A DNA stretch of 64,000 bases from Limnohabitans sp. (GCA_030158125.1 JAOATL010000024.1:186001-250000), one strand, 5' to 3'. Positions 1-8,693 are shown, numbered from the stretch's first letter. Made by a program: numbers and translations. The notes: generated from the sequence alone by a model not told the origin.

Positions 1-738
<738 letters not shown>

Positions 739-782
739 TCATGCGCTGCGCGCGTAGACCGATCTTTCCCGCAAGTTATTTA

Positions 783-1070
783 TTACTCAACCACCGCAAA
801 CAGGTCTTCTTCTTTCATGACCAACAGCTCATCGCCCAAAACCTTGACGGTTTGGCCGCTGTATTTGCCGAACAACACGCGGTCGCCGACTTTCACGTTC
901 ATGGCCAACACTTCGCCTTTGTCGTTGCGCTTGCCTGGGCCCACGGCCAAGACTTCACCTTGATCAGGCTTTTCAGCGGCTGCATCAGGGATCACGATGC
1001 CAGAGGCAGTTTTGGTTTCGCTTTCGACACGTTTGACGATCACGCGATCGCCGAGAGGACGCAGTTTCAT
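783..1070 (-). CDS. groES: Co-chaperonin GroES, 10 kDa
   Basis: This 95-residue protein ([16 protein letters not shown] at the start) matches GroES in length and sequence. The mobile loop region ([15 protein letters not shown], about residues 17-31) contacts GroEL, and the C-terminal [17 protein letters not shown] is typical of proteobacterial GroES. A heptamer of it caps the GroEL ring in the cytoplasm during folding. The ATG follows a GGAGATCC ribosome-binding site. It is the first gene of groESL; the perfect CIRCE inverted repeat 87 bases upstream implies HrcA repression, and a heat-shock-like promoter overlaps it. Confidence 0.98.
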   Translation of the reverse strand: MKLRPLGDRVIVKRVESETKTASGIVIPDAAAEKPDQGEVLAVGPGKRNDKGEVLAMNVKVGDRVLFGKYSGQTVKVLGDELLVMKEEDLFAVVE

Positions 1071-1156
1071 TGGATCTCCTAAATATGAAACAAGGTTAAA
1101 AACAAAAAGTATTCAAAATTGAATACTTTAGGGTTCTTTGGAGGGTGCTGAGGTTG

Positions 1157-1183
1157 TTAGCACTCATCTCCTGCGAGTGCTAA
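1157..1183 (-). promoter_or_regulatory. CIRCE operator (HrcA-binding site) of groESL
   Basis: TTAGCACTC (1157-1165), a 9-base spacer, and GAGTGCTAA (1175-1183) form an inverted repeat with no mismatch to the CIRCE consensus. CIRCE is the operator of the heat-shock repressor HrcA. Its position just upstream of groES, overlapping the likely transcription start, fits repression of groESL. The hrcA gene itself is not in the window. Confidence 0.96.
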
Positions 1184-1210
1184 TGATAAGGGTGTTTGGG
1201 AGGATTTCAA
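1183..1210 (-). promoter_or_regulatory. Probable groESL promoter
   Basis: On the minus strand TTGAAA (1210-1205) and TATCAT (1188-1183) are separated by 16 bases, a fair sigma-70 arrangement. The same stretch also reads CTTGAA, 14 bases, CCTTATCAT, close to the sigma-32 pattern CTTGAA / CCCCAT-T. The -10 hexamer abuts the CIRCE operator, the usual layout for HrcA-regulated groE. Which sigma factor is used cannot be decided from sequence. The rest of the 322-base gap between groES and the next gene (1071-1392) shows no further gene. Confidence 0.65.
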
Positions 1211-1392
1211 GAGGGGTGTCGAAAAATGAGGGGATTTGAAAGGGGTTATTGAACCCAAGCACTCAGCCAATGGGCGGAACTTCTTGCATTTGCTTTCAAA
1301 GCTTGAATTTGGATGAAAGCTTGCTAACCTGAATATTGAAGCTAAAAGTATTAAAAAATTGCAAGAGATATCAGCATTCAAAGACATACGGA

Positions 1393-2874
1393 ATGAACAA
1401 GTTCAGATCATTAGAAGACATAAGTTTGTTGCGTGAAAGCGTTGAGCTTGAATGCAAAGCCGCTCAAGGCGCCTCTGGCCAAGGCGAAGTACCCAAGGAT
1501 TTCTGGCCAACCTACTCTGCCATGGCTAACGCACATGGCGGGGTAGTGATTCTGGGGATCCTCGAAAAGTCGGGTGTTTTCAGCGTGGCTGGTCTAAAAG
1601 AAATGAACAAGGTGAGAGCTGATCTGTTCAACAACTTGAACAATCCCGGCAAAGTCAGCGTCAACCTACTTAGCGACGCGGATGCCCAAGAGGTCATTTT
1701 GGAGGGTCAGGCTGTTTTGATTTTGTCCATACCGCAGGCGGGTCGAAAAGACAAACCAGTTTATTTGAACGGTCAGCCGCTTGGCAATACTTATCGCCGG
1801 CTGAATGACGGTGACCGCAAATGCGATGACACCACAGTCAAACGCATGCTGGCAGAAGAGGTGCAGGACAGCCGAGATACTTACATTTGTAACCGATATG
1901 GCTTGAATGACATTGACCTTGACAGTTTGCATGCTTACCGAAATCAGTTTGCAAGTTACAAGTCTGGGCACCCTTGGGTGGGAGCAGACGACACCGAGTT
2001 TCTGCATTTACTAGGCGCCTGGCGAGAAGACCGAGAAACCAAAGAAAACGGACTCACATTGGCTGGTTTACTGATGTTTGGTCAATGGCCAGCCATCATG
2101 ACCTGTGCCCCACTGTATTTTGTGGATTACCAAGAACAACCCGATGAACCCGACACTTCAGTTCGGTGGCTAGATCGGGTGGTGCCAGACGGCACTTGGT
2201 CGGGTAATTTATTCGACTTTTATAGAAAGGTCATTCGCAAATTGACGGCCGACTTAAAGGTGCCATTTCATCTGCAAGGCGACAAGCGTGTAGACGACAC
2301 GCCTATTCATCAAGCGCTGCGGGAGGCCTTGGTCAACACTTTGGTCCATGCCGACTATTCAGATCGGGCTTCGGTGCGGGTCATTAAGAGGCCTTCAGGC
2401 TTTGAATTTCGCAATCCTGGCGCGCTGCGTGTTCCCGTTGCCCAGGCGCTTAAAGGCGGGGAGAGCGATTGTCGTAATCGAACGCTGCAACAAATGTTCT
2501 TGATGATCAACTTGGGAGAGCGCGCTGGATCAGGATTGCCCCGCATTTTGACCAGTTGGCAAGGTGAGGGGCGGTTAATGAAAATGACGGAGTTATTTGA
2601 GCCTTATGACCAGTCGTTATTGACGATGAACTGGGCATTGGGGACCGTGTCGGGGAAAATGTCGGGGAAAATGTCGGGGAAAATGTCGGGGAAACCGACA
2701 TTGGAGATTTTGGGTCTTATCAAGCAGGACTCGCGCTTAACGGTATCTGAGCTTGCAATCACCCTTGAGTTATCGGAGAGAACCATCGAGCGTGCCATTC
2801 AATCCTTGCGCGCTGACGGTCGACTTGAGCGAATTGGTCCGTCAAAGGGCGGCTTTTGGAAAGTTCTGAAATGA
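1393..2874 (+). CDS. AlbA_2 / RecG-C-like ATP-binding transcriptional regulator
   Basis: The protein has 493 residues from the ATG at 1393; an in-frame TTG at 1336 would add 19, and neither start has a strong ribosome-binding site. Residues about 10-150 look like a Schlafen AlbA_2 DNA-binding domain (VELECKAAQG, ANAHGGVVILGI, YRR near 140). About residues 300-390 resemble the HATPase_c_4/RecG C-terminal-like domain (QALREALVNTLVHADYS, GFEFRNPG, GERAGSGLPRI). A linker of four SGKM-type repeats follows (bases 2647-2694), then a winged helix (LTVSELAITLELSERTIERAIQSL). Such proteins are usually annotated as transcriptional regulators or ATP-binding proteins, and some AlbA_2 proteins are linked to defence; the target is unknown. 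It stands alone, divergent from groESL. Confidence 0.8.
   Translation: MNKFRSLEDISLLRESVELECKAAQGASGQGEVPKDFWPTYSAMANAHGGVVILGILEKSGVFSVAGLKEMNKVRADLFNNLNNPGKVSVNLLSDADAQEVILEGQAVLILSIPQAGRKDKPVYLNGQPLGNTYRRLNDGDRKCDDTTVKRMLAEEVQDSRDTYICNRYGLNDIDLDSLHAYRNQFASYKSGHPWVGADDTEFLHLLGAWREDRETKENGLTLAGLLMFGQWPAIMTCAPLYFVDYQEQPDEPDTSVRWLDRVVPDGTWSGNLFDFYRKVIRKLTADLKVPFHLQGDKRVDDTPIHQALREALVNTLVHADYSDRASVRVIKRPSGFEFRNPGALRVPVAQALKGGESDCRNRTLQQMFLMINLGERAGSGLPRILTSWQGEGRLMKMTELFEPYDQSLLTMNWALGTVSGKMSGKMSGKMSGKPTLEILGLIKQDSRLTVSELAITLELSERTIERAIQSLRADGRLERIGPSKGGFWKVLK
2647..2694 (+). repeat. In-frame 12-bp tandem repeat (4 units)
   Basis: Four copies of the unit TCGGGGAAA preceded by GTG (first copy) or ATG (other three) lie head to tail at 2647-2658, 2659-2670, 2671-2682 and 2683-2694. 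They encode VSGK MSGK MSGK MSGK, a linker between the ATPase-like and winged-helix domains. Because the unit is a multiple of three, copy-number change by slippage would lengthen or shorten the linker without a frameshift. Confidence 0.95.
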
Positions 2875-2897
2875 TTGGAATCGATGATTTCTACTCA

Positions 2898-2928
2898 GGT
2901 CAAATTAAAGAATTTTTTAATTTAGACC
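2898..2928. repeat. AT-rich hairpin downstream of the AlbA_2 gene
   Basis: GGTC-AAATTAAA (2898-2909) pairs with TTTAATTT-A-GACC (2916-2928), with a six-base loop and one unpaired A. No T-run follows on the plus strand, so it is a poor intrinsic terminator. It may be a weak terminator of the AlbA_2 gene or an operator for the following operon. Confidence 0.5.
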
Positions 2929-2933
2929 AGCCG

Positions 2934-2953
2934 TATTAAAGGATCCTTTAATA
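2934..2953. promoter_or_regulatory. Perfect 20-bp palindrome upstream of the molybdenum hydroxylase operon
   Basis: TATTAAAGGATCCTTTAATA is its own reverse complement over all 20 bases and ends 27 bases before the ATG at 2981. A perfect palindrome of this length in a promoter-proximal position suggests a homodimeric repressor or activator site. No known consensus was matched, so the regulator is unknown. Confidence 0.5.
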
Positions 2954-2980
2954 TGACCTCTCCAAAAGAGCATAGTTACC

Positions 2981-3496
2981 ATGTTGCAATCCCATCAGTT
3001 GAATGTCAACGGTCAAGTTGTTTCCTTCAAATCCGGGGCTGACACTACCGCTCTGCAAACCATTCGCAATCAATTGGGCTTAACGGCCAGTCGATACGGC
3101 TGCGGTCAAGAGCAATGTGGTGCATGCCATGTGTTGATCGATGGTCAATCAAAGCCAAGCTGCCAATTGCCTGTGGATGCTTTGGTGGGGCGCAGCGTTG
3201 TGACACTAGAGTCAGCACAAAACCCTGACTTGCCCAGCACGCCTTACTTAAAAGCACTGCAAACGGCGTTCATTGATGAACAAGCGGCGCAGTGTGGATA
3301 CTGCACCAGTGGGCTCTTGATCAGCGCCACTGCTCTGCTGATGAGCGCACACGAAACTGTTTCTGATTTGCAAATCCGTGAAGCATTAGAGCCGCACCTT
3401 TGTCGCTGCGGCACACACAACCGAGTCTTCAGGGCTGTGAAGAAAGCCGCACTTCAGTGTGGCTTGAAATTAACGCCGTCAGAGGTGTCCGCATGA
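2981..3496 (+). CDS. 2Fe-2S subunit of a molybdenum hydroxylase (NicA/IorA-like)
   Basis: A 171-residue protein with the two-cluster layout of xanthine-oxidase family small subunits. The plant-type ferredoxin cluster is Cys41, Cys46, Cys49 and Cys61 (YGCGQEQCGAC); the second cluster is QCGYC (105, 108) and CRC (141, 143). It would pass electrons from the molybdenum centre of the partner encoded next, which overlaps its stop codon (ATGA at 3493-3496). In the family, two-subunit enzymes of this type hydroxylate N-heterocycles or aldehydes (nicotinate dehydrogenase NicAB, isoquinoline 1-oxidoreductase). The substrate here cannot be read from sequence. Confidence 0.9.
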   Translation: MLQSHQLNVNGQVVSFKSGADTTALQTIRNQLGLTASRYGCGQEQCGACHVLIDGQSKPSCQLPVDALVGRSVVTLESAQNPDLPSTPYLKALQTAFIDEQAAQCGYCTSGLLISATALLMSAHETVSDLQIREALEPHLCRCGTHNRVFRAVKKAALQCGLKLTPSEVSA

Positions 3497-5643
3497 GCCA
3501 GTTGCTTTCACCTTCCGTGAGTTTAAAAACCAATCCTTTGCTATCGCAGTGGCTGCGCTTTGAAGCCAATGGCTCTGTGACGGTGTTCACAGGCAAAGCC
3601 GAACTGGGTCAAGGCATCTTGCATGCATTGAAACTCATGGCGGCCCATGAACTGGATCTGCCTTTGGACAGCGTTCACATTGAGACAGCCAACACACAAA
3701 ACAGCCCCGACGAGGGCATGACGTCTGGCAGCTTGTCCGTCCAAGATTCTGGCTTGGCCATTCGCCAAGCGAGCGCGCATGCAGCGCAGCTTTTGAAAAC
3801 GCACGCATGCGCTTCTTACGCAGAATTGCATTCACACGTCGATGTGAAGTTGCCTGTCGACTTAACAGTGCCCACCAAATCCACCGCCCTGACGCTGTCC
3901 GAAGTTCGCGAAGACATTGAAGCACTTGTGCAAGGTCAGCCCATCTTTCTTCACGACCTTGGAATTAATGTTGATCTGACCCCAATTAAAAATTTGCTTC
4001 ATGGGCGGATGGTGAGGGGGCCTGGGTTGCGCTGTACTTTACGCACGGAAGGCTGGGCGGATGCTGTGGCTGGGTTGCCTAAAGAGGTTCAAGCGTTGAG
4101 GGATGGCTCGTTGGTGGGGGTTGTTGCGCCCACTGAGGCGCTGGCGGAGAAGGCTGCTAGCAAGTTGCAGCGATTGCTGAAGTGGGATGTGGCGGCACTG
4201 CCTGAATGTATTGAAGGTGGCGTTGATTTGGTAGAGCGGGCCCCTGCGATGGATTCGCAAGTGTTTCACGAATCAGGTCAGTTTCATGAAGCAAGCAAGG
4301 ACGCCAAGGTTTACGAAGCGGTTTACTTCAGACCTGCGTTGCACCATGGCTCGATGGGGCCCAGTGTGGCTTTGGCTGTATGGGAATCTGATCAAGCCAG
4401 CAGTGGTTTGAAAGTGTGGAGCCACACGCAGGGTATTTTTCCTTTGCGCAAAGATTTAGCGCTTGCGTTGGGCATTGATGCGCAGCAGATTGAAGTGCAG
4501 CATGTGCGGGGTGCTGGCTGCTATGGGCACAACGGTGCCGACGATGTGGCCTACAACGCAGCTTGGTTGGCCAGGCTTGTGCCAGGGCAATGTGTGCGTG
4601 TGCAGTGGACGCGTGAAGAGGAAATGCAGCAGTCACCTTTAGCGCCTGCGATGCGTGTGAAGTTGCAGGCCACTGTTCAGTCTGTTGCAGCGCCAACAAG
4701 TTCTGGCCCTCCCAAAGGACGCGCCGATCTAGAACTACTTACTTGGCAACACGACGTCTGGAGCCAAGGCCACAGCTCAAGGCCTGGCCGCGCGGCTACG
4801 CCCGCTTTCAAAGACAGCTGGCTAACAGATCAACAATTTCCTGTGCTGGAGCCCATCAATGTGGCCGCAGCAGCAGGTGCTGGTGCAGAGCGAAATGCCA
4901 TACCGCCCTACAGCACCCAACACGTGAAGGTGAATGCGCACCGCTTGTTAGGCTTGCCATTCAGAACCTCCGCGTTGAGAAGCTTGGGCGCTCACGCCAA
5001 TGTGTTTGCATGCGAAAGTTTCATGGACGAAATTGCCGACGATCAGGGCTTGGATCCTGTGGCGTTTCGGCTAGGCAAGTTGGAAGATCCACGCGCCAGA
5101 GCGGTGGTGCAAACCTTGGCAGATCAAGTCAATTGGTTAGAGCGTCGTCAAAGCTTGTCACAAAAAGAAGGTTGGGGTTTGGGCATTGCCTATGCGCGTT
5201 ACAAAAGCAAAGGCGCTTACTGCGCTGTGGTGGCTGAAGTAGAAGTGACGCACCAAGTGAATGTGCGCCGTTTGTGGGTGGTGGCCGACATTGGTGAAGT
5301 TATTCACGCTGATGGCGCTGTTTCTCAATTGGAAGGTGGCGCCATTCAATCGACCAGCTGGGCTTTGAAAGAGCAGGCGCATTGGGATTCAAACAACATC
5401 ACCAGCACCCATTGGGATGCGTATCCTATTTTGCGTTTCAGTGAAGTGCCGGAAGTGCAAGTGCATTTGATGCCGGGTCATTCACAAAACTCGGGCTCAC
5501 TTAATCCGCCTCTAGGTTCAGGCGAAGCCACACAAGGTCCCACCACAGCTGCCATCGCCAATGCGGTATTTCATGCGGTGGGGCTGCGCGTTAGGCAGTT
5601 GCCTCTCACGCCAGACAACTTGGCAAAAGCTGCACTGGCATAA
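3493..5643 (+). CDS. Molybdopterin-binding subunit of a molybdenum hydroxylase (NicB/IorB-like)
   Basis: From the ATG at 3493 the protein has 716 residues. It has the IorB/NicB-type order: an N-terminal molybdopterin-binding part (FTGKAELGQGILHALKLMAA), the first aldehyde-oxidase domain (LLHGRMVRGPGLR near 168), cofactor segments around HTQGIFPLRKDLALAL and GAGCYGHNGADD, and the active-site glutamate in GSGEATQGP (Glu678). It lacks the C-terminal cytochrome c domains of canonical NicB, so its electron acceptor is unclear. Residues 157-166 (GINVDLTPIK) are encoded by a repeat identical to one flanking the transposase unit at 30 kb; it falls where relatives have a short turn before LHGR. The frame is intact. 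It overlaps the 2Fe-2S gene by four bases. Confidence 0.88.
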   Translation: MSQLLSPSVSLKTNPLLSQWLRFEANGSVTVFTGKAELGQGILHALKLMAAHELDLPLDSVHIETANTQNSPDEGMTSGSLSVQDSGLAIRQASAHAAQLLKTHACASYAELHSHVDVKLPVDLTVPTKSTALTLSEVREDIEALVQGQPIFLHDLGINVDLTPIKNLLHGRMVRGPGLRCTLRTEGWADAVAGLPKEVQALRDGSLVGVVAPTEALAEKAASKLQRLLKWDVAALPECIEGGVDLVERAPAMDSQVFHESGQFHEASKDAKVYEAVYFRPALHHGSMGPSVALAVWESDQASSGLKVWSHTQGIFPLRKDLALALGIDAQQIEVQHVRGAGCYGHNGADDVAYNAAWLARLVPGQCVRVQWTREEEMQQSPLAPAMRVKLQATVQSVAAPTSSGPPKGRADLELLTWQHDVWSQGHSSRPGRAATPAFKDSWLTDQQFPVLEPINVAAAAGAGAERNAIPPYSTQHVKVNAHRLLGLPFRTSALRSLGAHANVFACESFMDEIADDQGLDPVAFRLGKLEDPRARAVVQTLADQVNWLERRQSLSQKEGWGLGIAYARYKSKGAYCAVVAEVEVTHQVNVRRLWVVADIGEVIHADGAVSQLEGGAIQSTSWALKEQAHWDSNNITSTHWDAYPILRFSEVPEVQVHLMPGHSQNSGSLNPPLGSGEATQGPTTAAIANAVFHAVGLRVRQLPLTPDNLAKAALA
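3961..3989 (+). repeat. REP-like repeat copy lying in frame inside the molybdenum hydroxylase gene
   Basis: The 29 bases from GGAATTAATG to CCCCAATTAA match, base for base, the reverse complement of 30177-30205. A 26-base core also recurs at 31009-31034. Those two copies flank a REP-associated transposase gene. Here the copy is read as codons for GINVDLTPI plus part of the next residue, and the reading frame continues on both sides. Confidence 0.9.
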
Positions 5644-5701
5644 GTCTTCTAATGTTTTGGCCTTGAAAGGCTTTGAGCGAATGGCAGTGCTAAGGTCTAG
5701 C

Positions 5702-6412
5702 TCAGGCCACCGGCAAAAATCCGCCCTTGGCACGAAGCGCAGCATGTTCTGCGCTGGTCAAAATATCGATCATGGCTTGCGCCTGCGCCGCACACGTGCT
5801 GGTAGAACGAACACCTGCGGTGTACATGGTGGCCAGTTCAAACTCGAGTGGCAAGTTGGCCACCAAATCAACGCCTGGCGTGATCAAAATTTCGGTCACT
5901 TGCGTGCAACCAATCACGTGCGGGTCGTCGCATGCGGCCATGGCATTCATGGCGGTGTTGCCGTTGGGAAAGGGGCGCAACTTGCTGGCCACTGTTTCGG
6001 CAATGCCCAAATCATTGAGCACCTTCATGAAGTGAATGCCCGCCGTGGCCAATTGCGGATCAGGAAAATAAATGCCTGTGGTTGCCAACATGGCCGCTTT
6101 GAGTTGCTCGGCCGTTGCAACCTGCGGCCATGGCGTACCGTGCTTCACGGCCACGCCCGTTTTAACGGGCCCTAAATTGCGTGCACTGCCAGCCACCACA
6201 TGGCCGGCGGCGCTGAGTTGCTCAATGAGGGCCGCCGTCAAAATGACCACGTCGCATGGCGCACCCTCCGTGAGTTTTTGTTTCATCAAACCGACGGCAC
6301 CAAAGGTGCAGGAGAGTTGCGTGTGGGTGGCTGTTTCAATCGACGTTTTTAAAGCGTTGACCAAACCTTGTGCGGCACCGCCGCTGAGCAAATGAAGGGC
6401 GCGTGGCAACAC
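5702..6412 (-). CDS. ModA-like (molybdate-type) substrate-binding protein
   Basis: The product is about 236 residues from a GTG ending at 6412, with GGA six bases upstream; an in-frame TTG at 6418 that overlaps the preceding TGA is the alternative. LPRALHLLSGGAAQGLVNAL resembles the first strand and helix of SBP_bac_11 (ModA-type) binding proteins, and GAPCDVVILTAALIEQLSAAG matches their hinge region. There is no clear signal peptide, unusual for a periplasmic binding protein, so it may be cytoplasmic or its start may lie elsewhere. It follows a Bug protein gene by two bases, so it is probably the last gene of that minus-strand operon. Its ligand is unknown; proximity to a molybdenum enzyme makes an oxyanion possible, but many relatives bind other things. 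Confidence 0.68.
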   Translation of the reverse strand: MLPRALHLLSGGAAQGLVNALKTSIETATHTQLSCTFGAVGLMKQKLTEGAPCDVVILTAALIEQLSAAGHVVAGSARNLGPVKTGVAVKHGTPWPQVATAEQLKAAMLATTGIYFPDPQLATAGIHFMKVLNDLGIAETVASKLRPFPNGNTAMNAMAACDDPHVIGCTQVTEILITPGVDLVANLPLEFELATMYTAGVRSTSTCAAQAQAMIDILTSAEHAALRAKGGFLPVA

Positions 6413-6414
6413 GT

Positions 6415-7449
6415 TCAATCCAATTTGATGTTGGCAGACTTGATGACGCCGGCCCATTTGGCAATGTCGTCTTGTAAGTACTTGTCAAATTGTGCTGGAT
6501 TCAACACGATGGGCGCGGCGCCTTGCTTGGCCCATTGCTGCTTGACGTCTGCTTGAGATGCAATTTTGGAGACGGCTTCATTGAGCTTGTCGACAATGGC
6601 TTTGGGCGTGCCCTTGGGTGCCATCAGGCCTAACCAAATGGTGGCCTCATAGCCCGCCACACCGCCTTCGTTCAAAGTGGGGACATCGGGCAGTACATCG
6701 GAGCGGACTTTGCCGCTGGTGCCGACGGCTTTCACTTTGCCGGCCTTGACTTGCTCGGTCATGGTGGTGACTGCATCGAACATCATGTCCACTTGTCCGC
6801 CCAATACGTCTGTGCGCGCGCCAGAGCTGCCTTTGTAGGGCACGTGAACCATGTCTATCTTGGCCATGCTTTTAAACAACTCGCCGGCCATGTGATAAGG
6901 CGTGCCTGGTCCTGACGATGCATAGTTCAGCTTGCCAGGTTGCGCTTTGGCGGTGCGAATGACATCGGCCAAAGTGTTCATGCCTTTGCTTGGGTTGACC
7001 ACCAAGACCAAGTCAGAATAATTAATGGGTGCGACACCCACGAAGTCCTTCATCAGGCCAAATGGCTTATTTGGAATGAGTGTTTCATTCACGGTGTGGG
7101 TGTTGGACATCAATAACAAGGTGTAGCCATCGGGTGCAGCTTTGGCGGCCAAGTCTGTGCCAATGACCGAGCCAGCACCTGGTTTGTTGTCCACCACAAA
7201 CGTCTGCCCCAGGCTGTCTTGCAAGCGTTGCGCCATGAAGCGCGCGTAATTGTCAGCAGGGCCACCGGTGGCGAATGGCACCACAATTTTGACGGGCCGT
7301 GTGGGGTAGTTCTGAGCATGCGCTTGCTGCGATAGAAAAATGCCGGTGCCAATGAACAGCAGACTGGCCAATGCGGTGACAAGGGTGCGACGATGTGGCA
7401 CTTGACGGGTGGCCACTGGTGCCGTTTGGGGGTGATTTCGAGTTTGCAT
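6415..7449 (-). CDS. Bug/TctC-family tripartite tricarboxylate transporter substrate-binding protein (second copy)
   Basis: A 344-residue periplasmic binding protein. I start it at the ATG ending at 7449 because GGAG stands six bases upstream; an upstream in-frame ATG at 7461 lacks this. A basic N-terminus and a hydrophobic stretch ending QQAHA form a signal peptide, then the mature Bug start YPTRPVKIVVPFATGGPADNYAR. KPGAGSVIGTDLAAKAAPDGYTLL and HVPYKGSSGARTDVLGGQVDMMFD are hallmark Bug motifs. These proteins bind carboxylates and other organic acids; the TctA/TctB membrane partners are not in the window. It is co-directional with another Bug gene 26 bases upstream. Confidence 0.92.
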   Translation of the reverse strand: MQTRNHPQTAPVATRQVPHRRTLVTALASLLFIGTGIFLSQQAHAQNYPTRPVKIVVPFATGGPADNYARFMAQRLQDSLGQTFVVDNKPGAGSVIGTDLAAKAAPDGYTLLLMSNTHTVNETLIPNKPFGLMKDFVGVAPINYSDLVLVVNPSKGMNTLADVIRTAKAQPGKLNYASSGPGTPYHMAGELFKSMAKIDMVHVPYKGSSGARTDVLGGQVDMMFDAVTTMTEQVKAGKVKAVGTSGKVRSDVLPDVPTLNEGGVAGYEATIWLGLMAPKGTPKAIVDKLNEAVSKIASQADVKQQWAKQGAAPIVLNPAQFDKYLQDDIAKWAGVIKSANIKLD

Positions 7450-7475
7450 GTGTGTCTCCATGGGTGTCTGTTTTG

Positions 7476-8504
7476 TTATTCCACTTTGCCGATTTTCTTG
7501 ACCACATCGCTCATGCGTTTGGCATCGGCTGCAACGTATTTTTCAAAGTCTGGGCTGTCTAAGTACTGCACAGGGCTGCCCGTGTTTTGGATGACATCGC
7601 GTGCTTTGGTATCTTGTGCCGCTGCTTTGGCCGCAGCCCGCAAGCGTTGTGCGATGGGTTCAGGCGTGCCGCTGGGGATGAACAAGCCAGACCACTGGGC
7701 GTACTCTGCATTGAAGCCCAAATCTTTAAGGCTGCTGACATCGGGCAATGATGCCAAGGGGCCGTTGCCCCAGTGACCCAAAACACGAATCTTGCCCGCT
7801 TTGACATGCTGCAGCACGGTGGCGGGGCCAGTTGAGACCGCGTCGATTTGACCGCCCAACATGGCAACAATGGCAGGACCCGCACCTGTGAAGGGCACGT
7901 GGGTCATTTTGACGCCAGCGGTTTGCGCCAAGATTTCCATGGGTACGTGCATGGTGCCGTAGTTGCCAGACGAGCCGTAGTTGATGGCGCCAGTGCGTTT
8001 GCGAGCGTCTTCAATGAATTCTTTCACCGTCTTCCAAGGTGCGTCGGCGCGTACCGCCAACACGGTGGGGTCGGCCGTGTACCGTGCGATGGGGCGCAAG
8101 TCGTTCAGCAAGAACATGGGATTGCGGCCTAGCAATGCATCGGCCTCTGGAATGACGGTGAGGGACGACAAGGCCATGAGGATGGTGTAACCATCGGGTT
8201 TGGCGCGCGCCGCCACACCCATGCCAATGCCGCCACCTGCGCCGCCTTTGTTCTCAATGACCACAGGCTGACCCAGTTCACGGCTCATGGCCTCCGCCAC
8301 GGGGCGGGCCACGATGTCGGCCAAACCGCCCGGCGGGAAGGGCACGATCATGGTGATGGATTTGTTGGGGAAGGGGGCCGTTTGTGCCCAAGCCGTGCCC
8401 AGGGTGCCAAGTTGAACGAAGAGGCTGGCCAGTAAAACGGCCGTGGAAACCAAAACATGCGGATGATGGGGGCGAGTGTGGCGTGTCCGTCTGAAAAAAT
8501 TCAT
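7476..8504 (-). CDS. Bug/TctC-family tripartite tricarboxylate transporter substrate-binding protein (first copy)
   Basis: A 342-residue protein starting at the ATG ending at 8504, which has AGGAG five bases upstream; a longer frame to 8564 lacks this. The signal peptide ends near TAWAQT and the mature part begins FPNKSITMIVPFPPGGLADIVAR. NKGGAGGGIGMGVAARAKPDGYTIL and HVPFTGAGPAIVAMLGGQIDAV are the Bug signature segments. It is the first gene of a minus-strand operon of two Bug genes and a ModA-like gene. The pair is diverged, so this is not a recent duplication. The 11-bp tandem repeat at 8520-8541 lies just upstream of its start. Confidence 0.92.
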   Translation of the reverse strand: MNFFRRTRHTRPHHPHVLVSTAVLLASLFVQLGTLGTAWAQTAPFPNKSITMIVPFPPGGLADIVARPVAEAMSRELGQPVVIENKGGAGGGIGMGVAARAKPDGYTILMALSSLTVIPEADALLGRNPMFLLNDLRPIARYTADPTVLAVRADAPWKTVKEFIEDARKRTGAINYGSSGNYGTMHVPMEILAQTAGVKMTHVPFTGAGPAIVAMLGGQIDAVSTGPATVLQHVKAGKIRVLGHWGNGPLASLPDVSSLKDLGFNAEYAQWSGLFIPSGTPEPIAQRLRAAAKAAAQDTKARDVIQNTGSPVQYLDSPDFEKYVAADAKRMSDVVKKIGKVE

Positions 8505-8519
8505 GGGGTCTCCTGAAAG

Positions 8520-8541
8520 TTCGCGATGTGTTCGCGATGTG
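8520..8541. repeat. Tandem 11-bp direct repeat upstream of the Bug operon
   Basis: TTCGCGATGTG occurs twice with no spacer (8520-8530 and 8531-8541). The period is about one helical turn, and it sits 16 bases upstream of the Bug start codon in the divergent region shared with the FAH-family gene. It could be a regulator site or a chance duplication. Confidence 0.6.
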
Positions 8542-8693
8542 TATTTGTCAAAGCACTCTAACACCGCGACTCATTTTGTGCATGAACCTATGTCACAAGG
8601 TGGCTTTCTGACATTGAGCGCAACTCACGACCCAGATTTTCTGAAAGCGGCACAATAGTGGTTGATTCAATCGTTACTCCAAGAACACACACC

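Noticed and set aside
5644-5701. Bidirectional terminator between the molybdenum hydroxylase gene and the convergent ModA-like gene
   Set aside because: No stem of useful length with a T-run was seen in the 58 bases.
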